Source: Metallosphaera hakonensis JCM 8857 = DSM 7519
Lineage (GTDB): Archaea > Thermoproteota > Thermoprotei_A > Sulfolobales > Sulfolobaceae
Reading direction: 5' to 3'
NCBI RefSeq assembly: GCF_003201675.2
Contig: NZ_CP029287.2
Location: 1,240,001-1,304,000, forward strand
DNA: 64,000 nt
The notes beneath the pieces were generated by a model. That model made no database searches. It worked only from the letters and a program-made list of their open reading frames with translations, and had not been told where the DNA came from. Positions within the stretch are counted from its first letter, which is position 1. Every line of letters starts with the position of its first letter. The translations under genes and the position numbers were made by a program. Shown here piece after piece: positions 63,375 to 64,000 of this stretch.

Positions 63375-64000
63375 GGGCGGCTCAGGAGTCCATTGCGATT
63401 TCAATTTATTTCTATAGAATTAGATAGTAGAAATTGATTCTACATTTTCGGTAACACTAATAGGGGACGAGCATGAGGTAATATCATGGAACTATCAACT
63501 GTGAACCAGGTAACCCTCTACGGGGTCCGGATTATGGAGCTCGTAGAGGGACCTGGGAAGATATCCCTCACGCTCGTCCCCAAGATATTACCCGATGACG
63601 CCTTATTAAACAAACCGGCCCAGGAGATCGAGAGGATGGCCTTGGAGGAAGCTGAGAGGATTAGTCCCAACTACCAGAGAGGTAAGGATGTAAAGAGGAA
63701 GGGTTACGCGAGCTACAGGTTCCTGAAGGGGTTCAAGATCGTGATGGACGAGAGGGAGACGAAGTACGAGTTGGAGTGGATATCGGTGAAGCTGCCGGTG
63801 CTTTACGGGAAAGAGGGGAGGGTGAGGACCCAGGTCGAGGAGACTCTGTTAAGGGAGGAGAGGAAGGTCTTCGCGTCCCTAATGTTGGTCTACTCAGTGA
63901 AGGGAGGTAAGTTGAACGCCAAGCTCTGGATGCCCGAGATTGAAACGGGCAACGACTTCAAGTACGTTATAGTTGACGGGAAGTACGTGAAGCTCAAGGG
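63375..64000 (+). mobile_element. IS256/Mutator-like insertion sequence, copy C (runs off window)
   Basis: It begins with GGGCGGCTCAGGAGTCCATT at 63375, the same left end as copies A and B, and is cut by the window end. It lies in the same orientation as copy B. Its sequence at the IS630 insertion point of copy B (CTTCGCGTCC) is uninterrupted and so documents the target before insertion. Confidence 0.88.
63486..64000 (+). CDS. IS256/Mutator-like transposase, 3' end outside window
   Basis: The first 171 codons are visible (start MELSTVNQVTLYGVRIMEL) without stop or frameshift, reaching the first catalytic Asp in VDGKYVKLKG. It differs from copy A by a handful of residues (for example an extra Lys in LPVLYGKEGRV), so the copies are not from a single very recent burst. 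Probably intact. Confidence 0.82.
   Translation, partial: MELSTVNQVTLYGVRIMELVEGPGKISLTLVPKILPDDALLNKPAQEIERMALEEAERISPNYQRGKDVKRKGYASYRFLKGFKIVMDERETKYELEWISVKLPVLYGKEGRVRTQVEETLLREERKVFASLMLVYSVKGGKLNAKLWMPEIETGNDFKYVIVDGKYVKLK

Overview
The window comes from the chromosome of a thermoacidophilic crenarchaeon of the order Sulfolobales. The evidence is a LysW-carrier lysine gene cluster with its LysM regulator, a CedB-type DNA-import ATPase beside it, biotin-dependent acyl-CoA carboxylase genes, a two-active-site protein disulfide oxidoreductase, TreT, intron-containing tRNAs, leaderless TATA-type promoters and Sulfolobus-style insertion sequences. The genus cannot be fixed from the sequence alone.

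Positions 1-23500 are ordinary core genome: lysKJXW-MZY, cedB, rqcH, an EMC6-like protein, Mut7-C and AMMECR1 proteins, PDO, dcd, ATP-dependent DNA ligase with a beta-CASP nuclease, accBC, an Ard1/RimI acetyltransferase, coaBC, and tRNA genes for initiator Met (with intron) and His.

Positions 23600-41600 are an accessory island built from nested mobile elements. They include a decayed IS4-type element of about 1.45 kb and a second, broken copy of it; two inverted copies (A and B) of an IS256/Mutator-like element of about 1.25 kb; an IS630-type element inserted in copy B; a second IS256-type element; and several CTAG-ended MITEs. Between copies A and B lies a five-gene minus-strand operon: DUF499 ATPase, a 135-aa protein, a DUF1156 DNA methyltransferase, an SNF2-type helicase with a DUF3883-like end, and an EVE/PUA-like protein. 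It looks like a helicase-methylase-ATPase antiviral system. The IS flanks indicate that the whole segment has been inverted by recombination between A and B. A vapBC pair and two tiny genes with matching promoters lie close by.

Positions 41600-53750 are a repetitive array of secreted and small membrane proteins. It has shared signal peptides, shared C-terminal anchors, duplicated DUF5658-like membrane proteins, a G1-type protease split by a MITE, conserved intergenic repeats ending in a mini-peptide, and poly-C tracts directly upstream of TATA boxes. This is the least explained part of the window and the best candidate for an undescribed, recombining surface system.

Positions 54500-60350 return to core genes: treT with DUF5752, and an operon of DUF1464, a nucleotidyltransferase, a CitG-like protein and a phosphoesterase. 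A tRNA-Gly(CCC) gene at 60424 carries the N-terminal half of a fusellovirus (SSV-type) integrase, the scar of a provirus. The following 2 kb is degenerate and holds two 71-bp MITEs, one with a perfect 8-bp target duplication. The window ends with a structured element, an intron-containing tRNA-Phe and a third IS256-like copy (C) that runs off the end.
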